Made by a program: the position numbers and the translations under genes | Shown: positions 21,858-32,211 of the stretch, piece after piece | Position numbering within the stretch: position 1 is the stretch's first letter | How the letters are laid out: each line of letters begins with the position of its first letter | The notes under the pieces: generated by a model | Told to the model about the DNA's origin: nothing | What the model saw: only the letters and a program-made list of their open reading frames with translations | Database searches by the model: none | DNA from: Picochlorum sp. 'celeri' | Lineage: Eukaryota > Chlorophyta > Trebouxiophyceae | Assembly: GCA_010909725.1 (NCBI GenBank) | Contig: JAACMV010000028.1 | Location: 62,001 to 126,000 of the forward strand | Length of the DNA stretch: 64,000 nucleotides | Reading direction: 5' to 3'

Positions 21858-23182
21858 CTAGGAATACGACACCTTTCTTGTTCTTTTGCACCGCCTGTCA
21901 AGCTCTCTCAGTGCTGGTTCCTGGGCATCCTGCTCCATGCTCATAGAAAGGGACGTGACAGCTCCTTCACTCTCACTGATAGTATTATCCATGGTGGTTT
22001 CTACAACATCTGATGATGAAGCTTCCACCGTTCCATCAACAGTCTGCCCACTTCTCCGAGCCTTTCCCAACTCTATCGGACCCAAATCATACTCTGCCAA
22101 CGTGGCCCCACCCAGCTTTCTGAGGAAAATTTGCTGTGCTGATGTGAAGACTGTATTCGAAAAATAGTACAAAGACAGACCAGAGGGAAGATTCAGCGAA
22201 AACCATCCAATCATGAGTGGCAATCCCCTGCAAAAAAAATTTTATGATATGAGAGAAGAAGAAGAAGAAGAAGAAGGCACACTTGACACACGCACAGATA
22301 TAATGCTTTCTGAACCTTGGCATTCTCGGCATTGGGATCAATCGGTGGGCTGATGATTGCTGAGGAAATATATTGGGCCACAACAAGAGCAACTGGAAGT
22401 ACTAGATACGCGCTTGCCAACTCCCAGCCAACTGGTGGGTGCCCGTCTACAAATGGAAACAACCATGCAGTTCCAGATCCAGCCTTTTGGGCAGCTACAG
22501 ATGTGGGACCAGCCAAGGAGGGAATCCAATAAAATCCCTGGTTGTCCAAATCTCCCTGCGAAGCAACAGATGTGAGAGATCGATACAATCCAATAAATAT
22601 AGGAATAGTCGCGAGAGTTGGAAGACAACCAGCGAGCGGATTCACATTGGCCTTTTCATACAAGGCAGCAGTCTCTCGTTGCACAGCATCCTTGTCATCC
22701 CCATACTTGTCCTTGATGGCGTCAATCTCTGGCTTCAATGCCTGCATTGACATTGTGCTTTCGACCTGTGTCTTTGTCAAAGGAAATGTTAATGTCTTCA
22801 CAAACAATGTAAGCGTCACAATACTCCATCCATAAGAATATGGAACATGATATCTATCAAACCCAGTCTGTATATACCTCAGCACAGTTTCCAATCCCTC
22901 CACTAGAGGTGTCAACCAACCATTATCAACGGCTGACTCCGCAGCTGAAGAAGATGACGCATCCAATATCATCAAATAGCTACCCAGAATCGCATCTACT
23001 TGCTCCCCAGAACCATACAGGTGCACCAAGTCAACCGCAGTGGACGTGCTGCTCCTGACAGTCACTCTTCCTCGTCTGCATACCAAATCAACTATGAATA
23101 TACTACCATGACACCATATATGTCGCAAAGACGTACGATATGCGCCTGGGGCGCCCATAAGCACCGACAACGTCCCTTCCAT
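21858..23182 (-). CDS. ALB3: ALB3/Oxa1/YidC thylakoid membrane insertase
   Basis: Two exons, about 23182-22290 and 22227-21858; a (GAA)n tract lies in the intron. The YidC/Oxa1 core is recognisable: YGWSIVTLTLFVKTLTFPLT, QALKPEIDAIKDKYG, NPLAGCLPTLATIPIFIGLY, then LPLMIGWFSLNLPSGLSLYY and FSNTVFTSAQQIFLRKLGG. It inserts light-harvesting and other proteins into the thylakoid. The first ~60 residues are basic and hydroxylated, fitting a transit peptide. The C-terminal tail is long and ends KRTRKVSYS. The frame opens upstream at a non-ATG codon; 23182 is the first in-frame ATG. About 420 aa. The exact exon 1 donor (GTGTCA) was picked to keep frame. Confidence 0.9.
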
Positions 23183-23233
23183 GCTGAACACCGCAACTCC
23201 GGCTACCGAGGGGAATGCCGACACCAATCATCG

Positions 23234-23252
23234 GTATAAACCACCTTTATAC
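23234..23252. promoter_or_regulatory. Palindromic two-sided TATA element between ALB3 and methyltransferase
   Basis: GTATAAA and TTTATAC form a 7-bp inverted repeat around CCACC, presenting TATAAA on both strands. The element sits near the middle of the 117-bp gap between the two divergent start codons (23182 and 23300). I infer a shared bidirectional core promoter. Confidence 0.5.
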
Positions 23253-23299
23253 TGGTAAAGAGCATTAATTATGTCAATCGAGACACTCAATCTATCGGA

Positions 23300-24376
23300 A
23301 TGGGTATCTCTCTCCACCAGAGATATCCAGATAACACACCATCCATCATTGCAACAATGTACCATGAAACGAATCCCTGGATGGGACATTACATGTATGC
23401 AATCAACATTGGCCTTTTAGCCATCCCATCCAGGTTTCATGGCTCGAATCATTCCAAATACCATTTGAAAAGAGGTATCAAAATCACATCCGAGTGCCAC
23501 ATGGGCGATATGAGTATCGCCAAGGGTGTGCAATCCAGAGATTTGAATTGGGTACAGACTACACGTGCCCGCGTGCATCGTCCTCAGCAGCAGGTACTAT
23601 ATTATCGAAAACACACACATCAGATATATCCATGGCCTTTTATGAGGGCACCAATCCATACGGGATCCCTCCCTTCTCCAGACACAAGTAGCTTTGGTCT
23701 CAGTGAGGTGCTGCCCATAATCATTGGCAGCAGCGGTATTGGGTTTGGATTAATCAAAGTCATGGCATACTCTCAGTTGGAGGTGGTGAGAACTGCTATG
23801 CTGAGTCGCCATGTGCAGCAGGGAGGGGCCAGGGTGCTGCAACTTGGAGGGACCACAAGGGACCTGTACTACTATCCATCAGGGACGGTCCAGGTTACTG
23901 TGAATGCCATAGATATAAACAAAGGACTGTTTCAGCAGGCTGGCATGACTGTCGGGGTGCCTGTTGAAGCAACAGACCTTGATCTGAGAGAGTGTCTACA
24001 AAAGACACGAGATGGATCTGTGGATTCTGTGGTGAGCTTTGATCAATTTGGCAGCATCTCTTCTGCAACAGAGCTGTCCAAACTAGTTTCAGAAATACAC
24101 CGAGTCCTCAAACCTGGTGGTACATTTGTCTTTTATCAACGACTCGCTCAGGGTGGTCTAGGCCAGTTGGGTGCTGGCAATACATGCCACCTCCCAGTGG
24201 GAGATGTCATCTCTGAGAACGAGGGATGGGACTTTTGCGAATGGGACACCGCTGCTGCTTCTTTAGATGCCCATGCCGTGGGCGTGTGTGTGAAATCAAT
24301 CACCGAAACAGTCCCATCATCAGTAGATGAATCATCTTTTGAGCAAATCCTACAGAAGCGAAAGAAGAAACGATGA
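23300..24376 (+). CDS. SAM-dependent methyltransferase, plastid-type
   Basis: The C-terminal ~220 residues form a class I methyltransferase: ARVLQLGGTTRDLYYYPSG (motif I), VNAIDINKGLF (acidic end of beta-2), VDSVVSFDQFGSI (motif II region), EIHRVLKPGGTFVFYQRL (motif III). The QLGGTTRDLYYY form recalls plant plastid methyltransferases of unknown substrate. The first ~130 residues are not recognised. A possible intron (CAGCAG|GTACTA ... CTCCAG, 23593 to about 23690) would shorten them, though the frame is open throughout. A later ATG at residue 20 is also possible. It shares a short divergent promoter with ALB3. Confidence 0.72.
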   Translation: MGISLHQRYPDNTPSIIATMYHETNPWMGHYMYAINIGLLAIPSRFHGSNHSKYHLKRGIKITSECHMGDMSIAKGVQSRDLNWVQTTRARVHRPQQQVLYYRKHTHQIYPWPFMRAPIHTGSLPSPDTSSFGLSEVLPIIIGSSGIGFGLIKVMAYSQLEVVRTAMLSRHVQQGGARVLQLGGTTRDLYYYPSGTVQVTVNAIDINKGLFQQAGMTVGVPVEATDLDLRECLQKTRDGSVDSVVSFDQFGSISSATELSKLVSEIHRVLKPGGTFVFYQRLAQGGLGQLGAGNTCHLPVGDVISENEGWDFCEWDTAAASLDAHAVGVCVKSITETVPSSVDESSFEQILQKRKKKR

Positions 24377-24518
24377 ATTCACTTGGGTTGTTTTATAGTA
24401 TTTGTAAATAATAATATGAGTGTACTAGTTGCCATGCCACCGAGTATAGGTCAAAGAGAGAAGGAAAACGCGATCCTGAGATTGTTCCGATTGGCCCGAC
24501 CATGATTGAAGACATACC

Positions 24519-27022
24519 ATGGATACGTTGAATCTCAGAGTCAGAGTATATCATTTAAATAATTCTGGGACATGGGATGATGTTGGGACCGGAGAGGTTA
24601 ATTTTGTTGACACTGGCACGGTGGGTTTGAACGAGACACGGTTGTTATCAGATGGGTCTTGGACTGACTGTTTGTGTCATTGCAGGGTACGTTGAGGATT
24701 ACTGTGAAGAGCGAAGTTGATGAGGCCGAGTTGTTGCGGCATGAGGTGGATCGGAAGATCCGGTATTTGATGCAAGGAGGTGTGTCCTTTGGTTGAGATT
24801 GGTATGATGATGGGGATGTGTGCATTTCTCAAAGGGGTGTGTGTGTGTGTGTGCGTGTAGGTGGTACGATAATTACTTGGAATGACCCTAGTGCGACGAC
24901 AGATGTTGCTCTGTCGTTCCAAGATAAGGAGACGTGTATTGAACTGTGGAGCCACATTGATCTGGCTCTGTCACCAAATGTGGATGCGACTGGGCATCCC
25001 ATGTACATGCTTGATCAACATGGCAATCCTTCCATGGGGTATTTGGAGGATATGTACGGGGCGAATGGTGTTTTGGAGTTTCCCGATCCGACTTTAGATA
25101 CGTTGCAGAGGATATCTCAAGCAGTTGTTGAGTGCTCAGTATTCCAAAGGGAGGTGGTGACAAAGCAGCTTCTCAGGCCTGGTTATTTGAAGGAGATTTT
25201 GCATTGCTTTGAAATGGCTGAGGAGATTGAGGATGCTGAGAATGTCAAGGCTGCCCATGAACTGATAAAGGCTGGGATACTGCTGAATGATACCAGTGTA
25301 CTGGAGTTGATGTTCTCAGAGGAGCATGTGGAGGGGGTTGTTGCTGCATTGGAGTATGATCCAACCATTCCAGAGCAAGCCCGAGTGAGGCACAGAGATT
25401 TTATACGAGGTAATATGGCGTTGAAGGAAATTGTTCCCATCAAGGATGCAACGTGCAGGGAAAAAATAATACAGGCATTTCGAATATTGTATATACGCGA
25501 TACGGTGTTGCCCAAGAGCTTGGATGATGCGACATATTCGACGCTATCCTCCATGCACCTTTTCAACATTGTAGAGGTGCTGGTGAGCCTGAACAAAAAT
25601 CCTCAGTTCTTTAAAGCTCTGTTTGACAAGATGTCTGCGGCTGAGAAGTATTCAGAGGATTGGAGAGATCTCCTGTCGTTCCTGAAGCAGCTGATTTGTT
25701 TGTCCAGGCATCTTCAGTCAGCCCAAAGGAATGAGATGTTTATGCACCTGTGCAACTTGGGTCTATTTCCTGTTCTGTCTGATGTCCTCGGTAGTGACGA
25801 TTTGGAAGCAAAATTGTGGGCGATTGATTGTATCTTATCAACAACTGTGCACGATCCAGTACTGTTGAGATCATTTGTACAAAATAATAAGGATGGAGCA
25901 GTGATTCTTGACCAATTGATACAAGCGTTGCTGACTGAGAATTCTGGGGGTTTACAAGAGCAGTCTTTAGATATTCTCAAGATTTTGTTAGATCCAGATG
26001 CACTCGGCAGTGCAGATTCCAAGGATAAGTTTGTGGAGGCATTCTATAAAAAGCACATGTCCAAACTGATGGATGTCATTGCAGTAGCAGTGGATACAGA
26101 GGATGGGCCATGTCCTATCCCTACACTACGCCTCATCATCGATTTCTTATCGTATTGTATCACACAGCATTCATATCAAGCCAAGTATTATATTCTGCAG
26201 TATAATTGTGTTGCTAAAGTTGCGGATTTCCTGGAATATCCAGAAAAGCTGCTTGCTCTTGCTGCACTCAAGTGCTTACGAACCTGCGTGCTCATGAGGG
26301 ATGAATTTTATGATAGATACCTAGAGAAAAATCTTCTCTTAGAAGAGGTACTGCGATATTATATCAATAACTACCAACATGATACAATTGTTGTGTCTGC
26401 ATCAATTGACTTTCTATGGATGTTGGTGAAAGAAGATACACATGGCCACCTTGCTCGGCTGATGGAAACTGATTACTGGACTCAGATAAAAGAGATAAAT
26501 CACGACCCAGACCTGATTATTGAATTAGAGAAGGGTGAGCAGAGCAAACTTGAAGAAGAAGAAAAGTCAAGGGATCATGCATCCCTGGTGCACCAAGACA
26601 TGTCAGGAGCGTCAAGGCATGCAGCCGCAATGCAGATCAAGGAAGAGAAGGAAGAAGATGCGCTTGAAGAAAAGTACTTTAGAGAAGAAGCGCCCGGTGT
26701 TCGAGAAATGAGTCCTCTAGATCACATGGTTGCAGCAGTTGAGAAGGAGCAGGCCACAGCACAGATTGTCATCGATGATTATCCTGCTCTACCTGAGATG
26801 CCTCCGCCTCCCAGAACTGACCCTAAAGAAGAGGATGATGAGGATACAATTCCTCTCACAGGTGCGTCACCATGGATTGTTGTACTCGTCTCTCCATGTT
26901 GATTGTATACTATAGTAATTCTCCTTACGTTCGCTTTTGCAGTGGTGCCCAAGTCCGTGAAACGAAAATCTCCCACAAACAGGATTACAATATTCGCAGA
27001 AAAAAGGCACAAAGACGAATGA
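24519..27022 (+). CDS. PP4R3/SMEK regulatory subunit of protein phosphatase 4
   Basis: Four exons: 24519-24620, 24686-24779, 24861-26861 and 26943-27022 (introns 65, 81 and 81 bp). The joined 758-aa protein begins MDTLNLRVRVYHLNNSGTWD, the EVH1-like PP4R3 domain. It continues with TIITWNDPSA and DVALSFQDKETCIELW. The SMK1 domain follows (about 170-360; FRILYIRDTVLPKSLDD and SSMHLFNIVEVLV), then armadillo-type helices. The acidic/Lys tail ends VKRKSPTNRITIFAEKR. PP4R3 recruits PP4 to targets in DNA repair and, in plants, miRNA processing. A (GT)n run forms the end of intron 2. The last exon is tiny and was found from the splice phase. Confidence 0.92.
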
Positions 27023-27083
27023 TACATGCTATTCCATTTCAGCACTGTGTGTTACAATCCAGACAAACTATCCAAGTGCAAAC

Positions 27084-27581
27084 TCATGCAACATCAGGTG
27101 TATGCACATTGCGCAATAAGCGAAAAGCGGGCCCATACTGCAGCCCAGACTCTCTCAACTGATCATATAATTGGACCGTGTCCCGTGGCACAGTTGCTGA
27201 AACCCTCTGTGCGTCGATAGTCCTCTCCGCCATACTCTTGTTCATTCTCTCCACTCTCTTCTTCTCCGCCTACGATTATGGAACATATATTATAAAATTA
27301 ATCGTTAAACAACCAACAGATCGCATGGATATCACCAGTAATGTAAATCTGAGAGAGAAAATTCTCGGTCAACGTTGTCACTCGACACATACCTGGTACA
27401 CCGACTTTAAGAGCTCTTGAAAGGCCTGGATATCATCTCCTTGTACAATTTCAAGAACATCTGGCTCCTCTTTGAGTGCTTCCATCTTGGCTGGGTCCTC
27501 CAAGAGTGCCTTTCTGAATGCCGCAGGATCCTTCGCGGTTCCATCCTCATTCATCGCAAATGCTGGGTTATCGGTAGCCAT
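27084..27581 (-). CDS. Unknown 124-aa protein with C-terminal GLQYGPAFR motif
   Basis: Two exons, 27581-27393 and 27269-27084 (intron 123 bp, donor GTATGT, phase 0). Not recognised as a known family. The N-terminal half (DPAAFRKALLEDPAKMEAL, then EEPDVLEIVQGDDIQAFQEL) has DP-motif helices recalling STI1-type repeats. The second half starts as a basic helix (AEKKRVERMNKSMAER) and ends with LYDQLRESGLQYGPAFRLL. That last stretch resembles a conserved strip in polyketide-synthase dehydratase domains, but the protein is far too short to be one. Probably soluble, with no signal peptide. The stop lies 61 bp from convergent PP4R3. Confidence 0.72.
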
Positions 27582-27834
27582 GGTTATTATTATTTAACAT
27601 AAAATCATATAATCTGTGTGGGAGTGGTATCCAAGGCTCGGCATGGATGTTGACAATGAGAGTCAACGGCATTCATGCCCAGTCTAATTGTGGGTCAACG
27701 TGGAGTGGCCACTCATGATTAGATGCAAAGGATCTAGACGCTACGTATTTTCAAAATCAAAATAATATATCATTAGTGATACATATGGACAACAAAATAA
27801 GGACGCTACATTGAATGAAATTGGTTGTCTGGTT

Positions 27835-29724
27835 TTAATCTTCCAACACCAGAAAATTGATATACCTGGCCAACGAATCCAGCCTGTAGGCATGTGCTTC
27901 TTCGATTAGATCACGAACTGAAAATATCCCTCCCAGTGTCACATCCATTCCTGGAGGTCCGTAGATTGCAGACGAGATAACATGGCCAGACTGCCTGAGC
28001 AAATTGTGCAAATGACATGTTGGTATCGTGCACGCGTTGAGCTCTGCGGCAATTGCTCTCCCCCAGTCATCATTTGGCAAGACCAGAACTGGAATAGATG
28101 GGGAAAGAAGATGAACAGTTTCAATCTCAACCTCCAAGCAACCTGTCTTGGCAGACACAGACATAAAGCGCTGTGGTTGATTGCCGTTGAGGCGACGTGT
28201 GCCGACTTGAGTCAAAGGCAACAGTTTCTCATCCTGCCTGCACACTGGAATGGAATTTCTGTGGTCGACTTGCTCTCCCTCCAGACATATTGTAGATATC
28301 TCATTATCCAAAATGCATATCGGGGTCACTTTAGTCAGGGTATTAGACATTCTGTAGCTGTGAATCTCTTCAGATACCTGGTCGACATCGCCAGAGAGGT
28401 GTATTGTTTTTTCATCAGAGGTGAGGAGAAGAAAACGATGGAGCTGCATCATTATCGCCTCGGATAAAGAAAAGTCCATCCAGAAATCTCCCAATTCCTC
28501 CAACTTGTTGTAATCAAAGCCTCCAGAGGATGTCATGACATCAAGAGTTACGGAAATGCGTCCTGGTCTTGTGTATGCTTTGATTTGCTCTGGTGCAACA
28601 CCAAGTAAACTCGCAACAGCATCCTTAATCCAATGCGGAAACCCGATGGTGGAGAAGGGATGATGGAGAAAGCTTATGCGCTCCAATGAGAACGCGGAGC
28701 GCATATTTGCTGGTAGTTCTTGGCCATATTCAGGACTGTTGCTGTCCAAAAATGGATGAATTGGTCTGTGTCCCCCAAATCTCAGATTACTGAGTGAAGA
28801 TAGGACATTGTCTCGAGAAATTCCATGGCTTTCAAATCCTCCATTTCCGTGTGTTTGAGACATAGGTTCCCCTCCTATATGCAGATCCATCGTAGAAATA
28901 CCAGGCCCTGTATTTTCTGGAGCCATGGTCCCCATGAGGAGGCGGTGCCCTTCTCTCAATGGCGTCCCCATCAATTGGTAATACTGATCCAATGCATCGC
29001 CGTCTTGCGACATACGGAGTGGATAGCCTGTACGCATGTCCACAACCCCAGATGGAACTCGCAGATTCACTCCCTGGGCTTGGTGGTCCAACACCGAAAC
29101 AGGGTCCAGGGCATGTTCCAATTCCGAAGGGATCTGCAAGCCTTGATCCCTCGCACCGTTCACTTGATGGATATTTCCATCCAGGGGCATATTTCGGCCA
29201 TTGGAAGTTTCACCTTGTTGCTGGATGATTCTTATAGTGTTTGCCCTGGCCTTGCGCAGAGTGTGCAGTGCCTCTACAAGCTCCATCACATCATTATCAA
29301 TCTGATCTGGAGTTTGATGCGCCCCAAAACCCACTCCGTTAGTTAGCATACCTGTCTGAACCATCACTTTGTAACCCAATAGGATATGAATACTTTCCAA
29401 AACTCGTATCGTGGCATCATCTGTGAAACTGATGCCACGATGTGTCATGTTCTCCTGCACAGGTTCCTGCACAAGTTCCTGCTCAGGCACCATGGAACTT
29501 GGTTGAGCACGTAACATGCCCATACTCTCCTGCTCGGTAATGTTGATATCACCTAAAGGTCCAGTAGGTGCATCCTGGGGGGCACTGACAGCAGTCCTTT
29601 CATGGAGCCGTCTTCTCTTGTCGCCTCTTGCTCCGTCTTCCGAATGCCTGGGGTGATGGGGCCAGACAAATAATGGGAATCTCTTATTCCCGATATTCAC
29701 ACCAAAAGGATCATGATTGTCCAT
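27835..29724 (-). CDS. SPL C-terminal-region-like protein without an SBP domain
   Basis: A 629-aa single-exon protein. The frame opens earlier at a non-ATG codon; the first ATG is 29724. The N-terminal ~320 residues are disordered with basic KRRRLHER. From about residue 330 the pattern FPHWIKDAVASLLG ... IKAYTRPGRISVTLDV ... LEELGDFWMDFSLS recalls long plant SPL proteins downstream of their zinc fingers (WL...YIRPGC...LT.YLR). RFMSVSAKTGCLEVEIETVH matches the following IPT-like strip. No Cys/His-rich SBP DNA-binding domain is present. It may be a regulator that lost, or never had, DNA binding. Moderate confidence on homology. Confidence 0.6.
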   Translation of the reverse strand: MDNHDPFGVNIGNKRFPLFVWPHHPRHSEDGARGDKRRRLHERTAVSAPQDAPTGPLGDINITEQESMGMLRAQPSSMVPEQELVQEPVQENMTHRGISFTDDATIRVLESIHILLGYKVMVQTGMLTNGVGFGAHQTPDQIDNDVMELVEALHTLRKARANTIRIIQQQGETSNGRNMPLDGNIHQVNGARDQGLQIPSELEHALDPVSVLDHQAQGVNLRVPSGVVDMRTGYPLRMSQDGDALDQYYQLMGTPLREGHRLLMGTMAPENTGPGISTMDLHIGGEPMSQTHGNGGFESHGISRDNVLSSLSNLRFGGHRPIHPFLDSNSPEYGQELPANMRSAFSLERISFLHHPFSTIGFPHWIKDAVASLLGVAPEQIKAYTRPGRISVTLDVMTSSGGFDYNKLEELGDFWMDFSLSEAIMMQLHRFLLLTSDEKTIHLSGDVDQVSEEIHSYRMSNTLTKVTPICILDNEISTICLEGEQVDHRNSIPVCRQDEKLLPLTQVGTRRLNGNQPQRFMSVSAKTGCLEVEIETVHLLSPSIPVLVLPNDDWGRAIAAELNACTIPTCHLHNLLRQSGHVISSAIYGPPGMDVTLGGIFSVRDLIEEAHAYRLDSLARYINFLVLED

Positions 29725-30351
29725 TTTTTTGCAAACTGGTGATACGTTAAAATGTTCAGTCACGAGGAACACGATAAGATATCGCCCGAATATTCGTAGT
29801 ATTAGTGTACGGGAAAGTCTTGAGCAAAACTAGCTATCCAAAACAGCACTAGAATACAACAAAGCGATGTCTTTATCTTTTCAAAATATTTTGTCGGTAA
29901 ATATTCATCAAATTTTGATAATGTTCCACTTTCTGCACGCCATCAACGTTGGGTGATCAAATCAGAGACCGGGGTCGTAACTTATCTAATCCCGCCTGTC
30001 CCATCAAAGAGTCTTCACGTCGGGGGAAAGAAAAAAGGTTGGGGTTGGGAGCCCGAATCACTAGGGCTGCCCCATGTTTCACTGATGAAATGGCATTCTT
30101 CGATGGTTTTAAACAGTCTTGAAGTATATGTTTATATTATACGATCCCATCCTGACGGAAGCACCGCCGCTGGTCGAACATTCCCTTCTCTTTGGATTGG
30201 ACTAGGTTGTTGCTTTGATTCTGATATACCCCGGTATATATAGAAGCCGAACATCACGAAAAGTTACACACATCTAGGTTCCACAGGGTTATCTGATGCC
30301 CAGCGATACTGCACGACCTAAAAATCCAGCCATCATAATCGGGATCGTGCT
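29725..30351. other. Intergenic region upstream of the SPL-like gene
   Basis: No gene seen. It contains a 12-bp perfect palindrome CAAAATATTTTG (29882-29893), a near-palindrome ATCAAATTTTGAT (about 29907-29920), and an inverted repeat ATATACC-CC-GGTATAT near 30224-30239. The plus-strand frame at 29953-30243 shows no domain. Confidence 0.45.
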
Positions 30352-31126
30352 TCAATCAATTTGCCAATCCTCTGAAGCAAGATTCTTGGCTGCTAATTCA
30401 GTTTTCTCTGGAGTTTTGTGGTCAGTGTATTCTGCAACTGTGGGAGTCCTGTGCATATTCAATGACTCTTTTTCCTCTCCTCCCTCATCAAATGCAATGT
30501 GAAGAATACGCCTCGATAGATCTTTATTCTCTAACGCTAGTGTCTCATTCAGAAGCCCGAGTTTCATATTCTCTTCCCTCAGTCTGGCAATTTCAATCTC
30601 CTCCATCATCGCATACCTTTCCCAGGTTATGCGACCATCCCTTTCAGTCGCAAATTCACTAATTGTACTAATCTCGGATGCTGAACACTTCTCTCTGCGG
30701 TTGTCATCAACATGGCCGAGCACAGAACGATCATCATTACTGCTCATGGCAGGGTTCACACAGGCTTGAACAAGCGAATTCAGTCTACTTTCCAGTTTCT
30801 CCACCTTTTCCTACAACGCAAACGCCTTGTAATTGAAGACTGCACTGATGCCATACGATATCAACATTCAGGCTTCCTTGTGTGAAGATGCATACCTGTA
30901 GAACACGGTGCATGGTCCACTCCTCTTCACATGTGTCTCGACATTTGCTGGTCCCATCCCCTTCCGCACAGGCATACTCGGCACGAAAATCTCTCATCCA
31001 AGCACAAACCTGTCTCACTGCCTTCCATCCGATCAATAATGAGATCCAGAGTCTCGTATCAGCAAGAACCCCATAAGAAAACCCGACTCTGCTAGGAAAG
31101 GGAGACACAGCACCTGAATGAAACAT
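30352..31126 (-). CDS. Unknown coiled-coil protein
   Basis: Two exons, 31126-30896 and 30810-30352 (intron 85 bp, phase 0, RVLQ|EKVEK). The 229-aa product is not recognised. The N-terminus has a weakly hydrophobic stretch (LWISLLIGWKAV) that might be a membrane or targeting segment. A Cys-containing acidic section follows (CAEGDGTSKCRDTC). The heptad-rich remainder starts EKVEKLESRLNSLVQA and runs through EIEIARLREENMKLGLLNETLALENKDL, a coiled coil typical of leucine-zipper-like dimerisation. No domain name can be given. Its start faces RPL21 across ~270 bp. Confidence 0.7.
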
Positions 31127-31394
31127 CGCCACGCATCTAACAATCTAGTGTTTTATGAAATATCAATTCTTTTTGTCTCACTGACCAGATTTCGTGGGTG
31201 TGAAAACGTTGATTTTGAATTTTGGTAGAAACACTGGAGTGCAGATCTGAATGGACAAACTATTCGGGAGAAGCATTTTTCGGGACGGTTCTCGACCACT
31301 ACTACAGGATATATTTCAGCCATCCCGCCTCGATACATTATTTTCTCAACATTTTGAAGTACGCTTGAATCAACCAAAGTACATCTGGTTAAAA

Positions 31395-32147
31395 ATGATG
31401 ATGTTGAGCGTACAGGGAGTTGTGGCTCAGCAGCCAGCGAGACATGCGGCGAAAGGAGTTGCCCACGTTGGGGCTGTACCAATGGCTGCATTCGGTCGCC
31501 CTAAGAATCAATTTGTTCAAAATGTGGTTAGATGCAAGGCAGCGGAAGGTATGTTACGGGCTATTCTCGACAATCGGGTTCTACTGCAGTCGCAGTGCGA
31601 TGCAGGGCCTGTTTCCTGAATGGGTGGGCATAAGGATCCCTATCGTGACTTATAATTCAATTTGATCAATATACCTCTGGCGGATTGTGCCATGAGAATG
31701 GTGGGATGCTCTGTCCACCTTGAATAACGCTGCCTCAGTGGATTTCTACAACCTGACTTTCGTGTTCTGTCGTGTGCAGTGGAGTCTACACCAGTCACAA
31801 ATAGCCCCAACCCATCGTATGAGGGAGTTGCTGACACATACGCAGTCGTCGACATCGGTGGTCACCAGCTCATCGTGGAAGAAGGACGATGGTACAGTGT
31901 GAATAGACTGGAGGCTGAGCCTGGTAGCAAGATACAATTGGGACGTGTGCTGGCACTCAAATCAGCTGGCGAGTTCAAGGTTGGAAAGCCATACCTTGAG
32001 GGTATCACCGTCGAAGCAGAGATCATGGAGGAAATGAAGGGACCAAAGGTTACTGTGTACAAGATGAAGCCAAAGAAGCACTACCGTCGCACGAATGGGC
32101 ATCGCCAGCCATTGACTAAATTCTTGGTCACGAAAATTGGACAGTAA
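31395..32147 (+). CDS. RPL21: Plastid ribosomal protein bL21 (nuclear gene)
   Basis: Two exons, 31395-31548 and 31780-32147 (intron 231 bp, donor GTATGT). The mature part is [24 protein letters not shown], then [27 protein letters not shown], and [18 protein letters not shown] through GHRQPLTKF. This GRWY and KMKPKK form is the plastid version of L21 in green plants. The first exon ([17 protein letters not shown], basic, Ala/Ser-rich) is a transit peptide. The frame is open upstream to 31251, but the three consecutive ATGs at 31395 fit better. Nuclear coding of rpl21 fits green algae, since red and glaucophyte plastids usually keep it. Confidence 0.9.
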
Positions 32148-32211
32148 GAAACGTTTCTGGATTTTAATACATTCGTTGTAGAAATAGTTACATTTAAATA
32201 TACGCGCAGCA

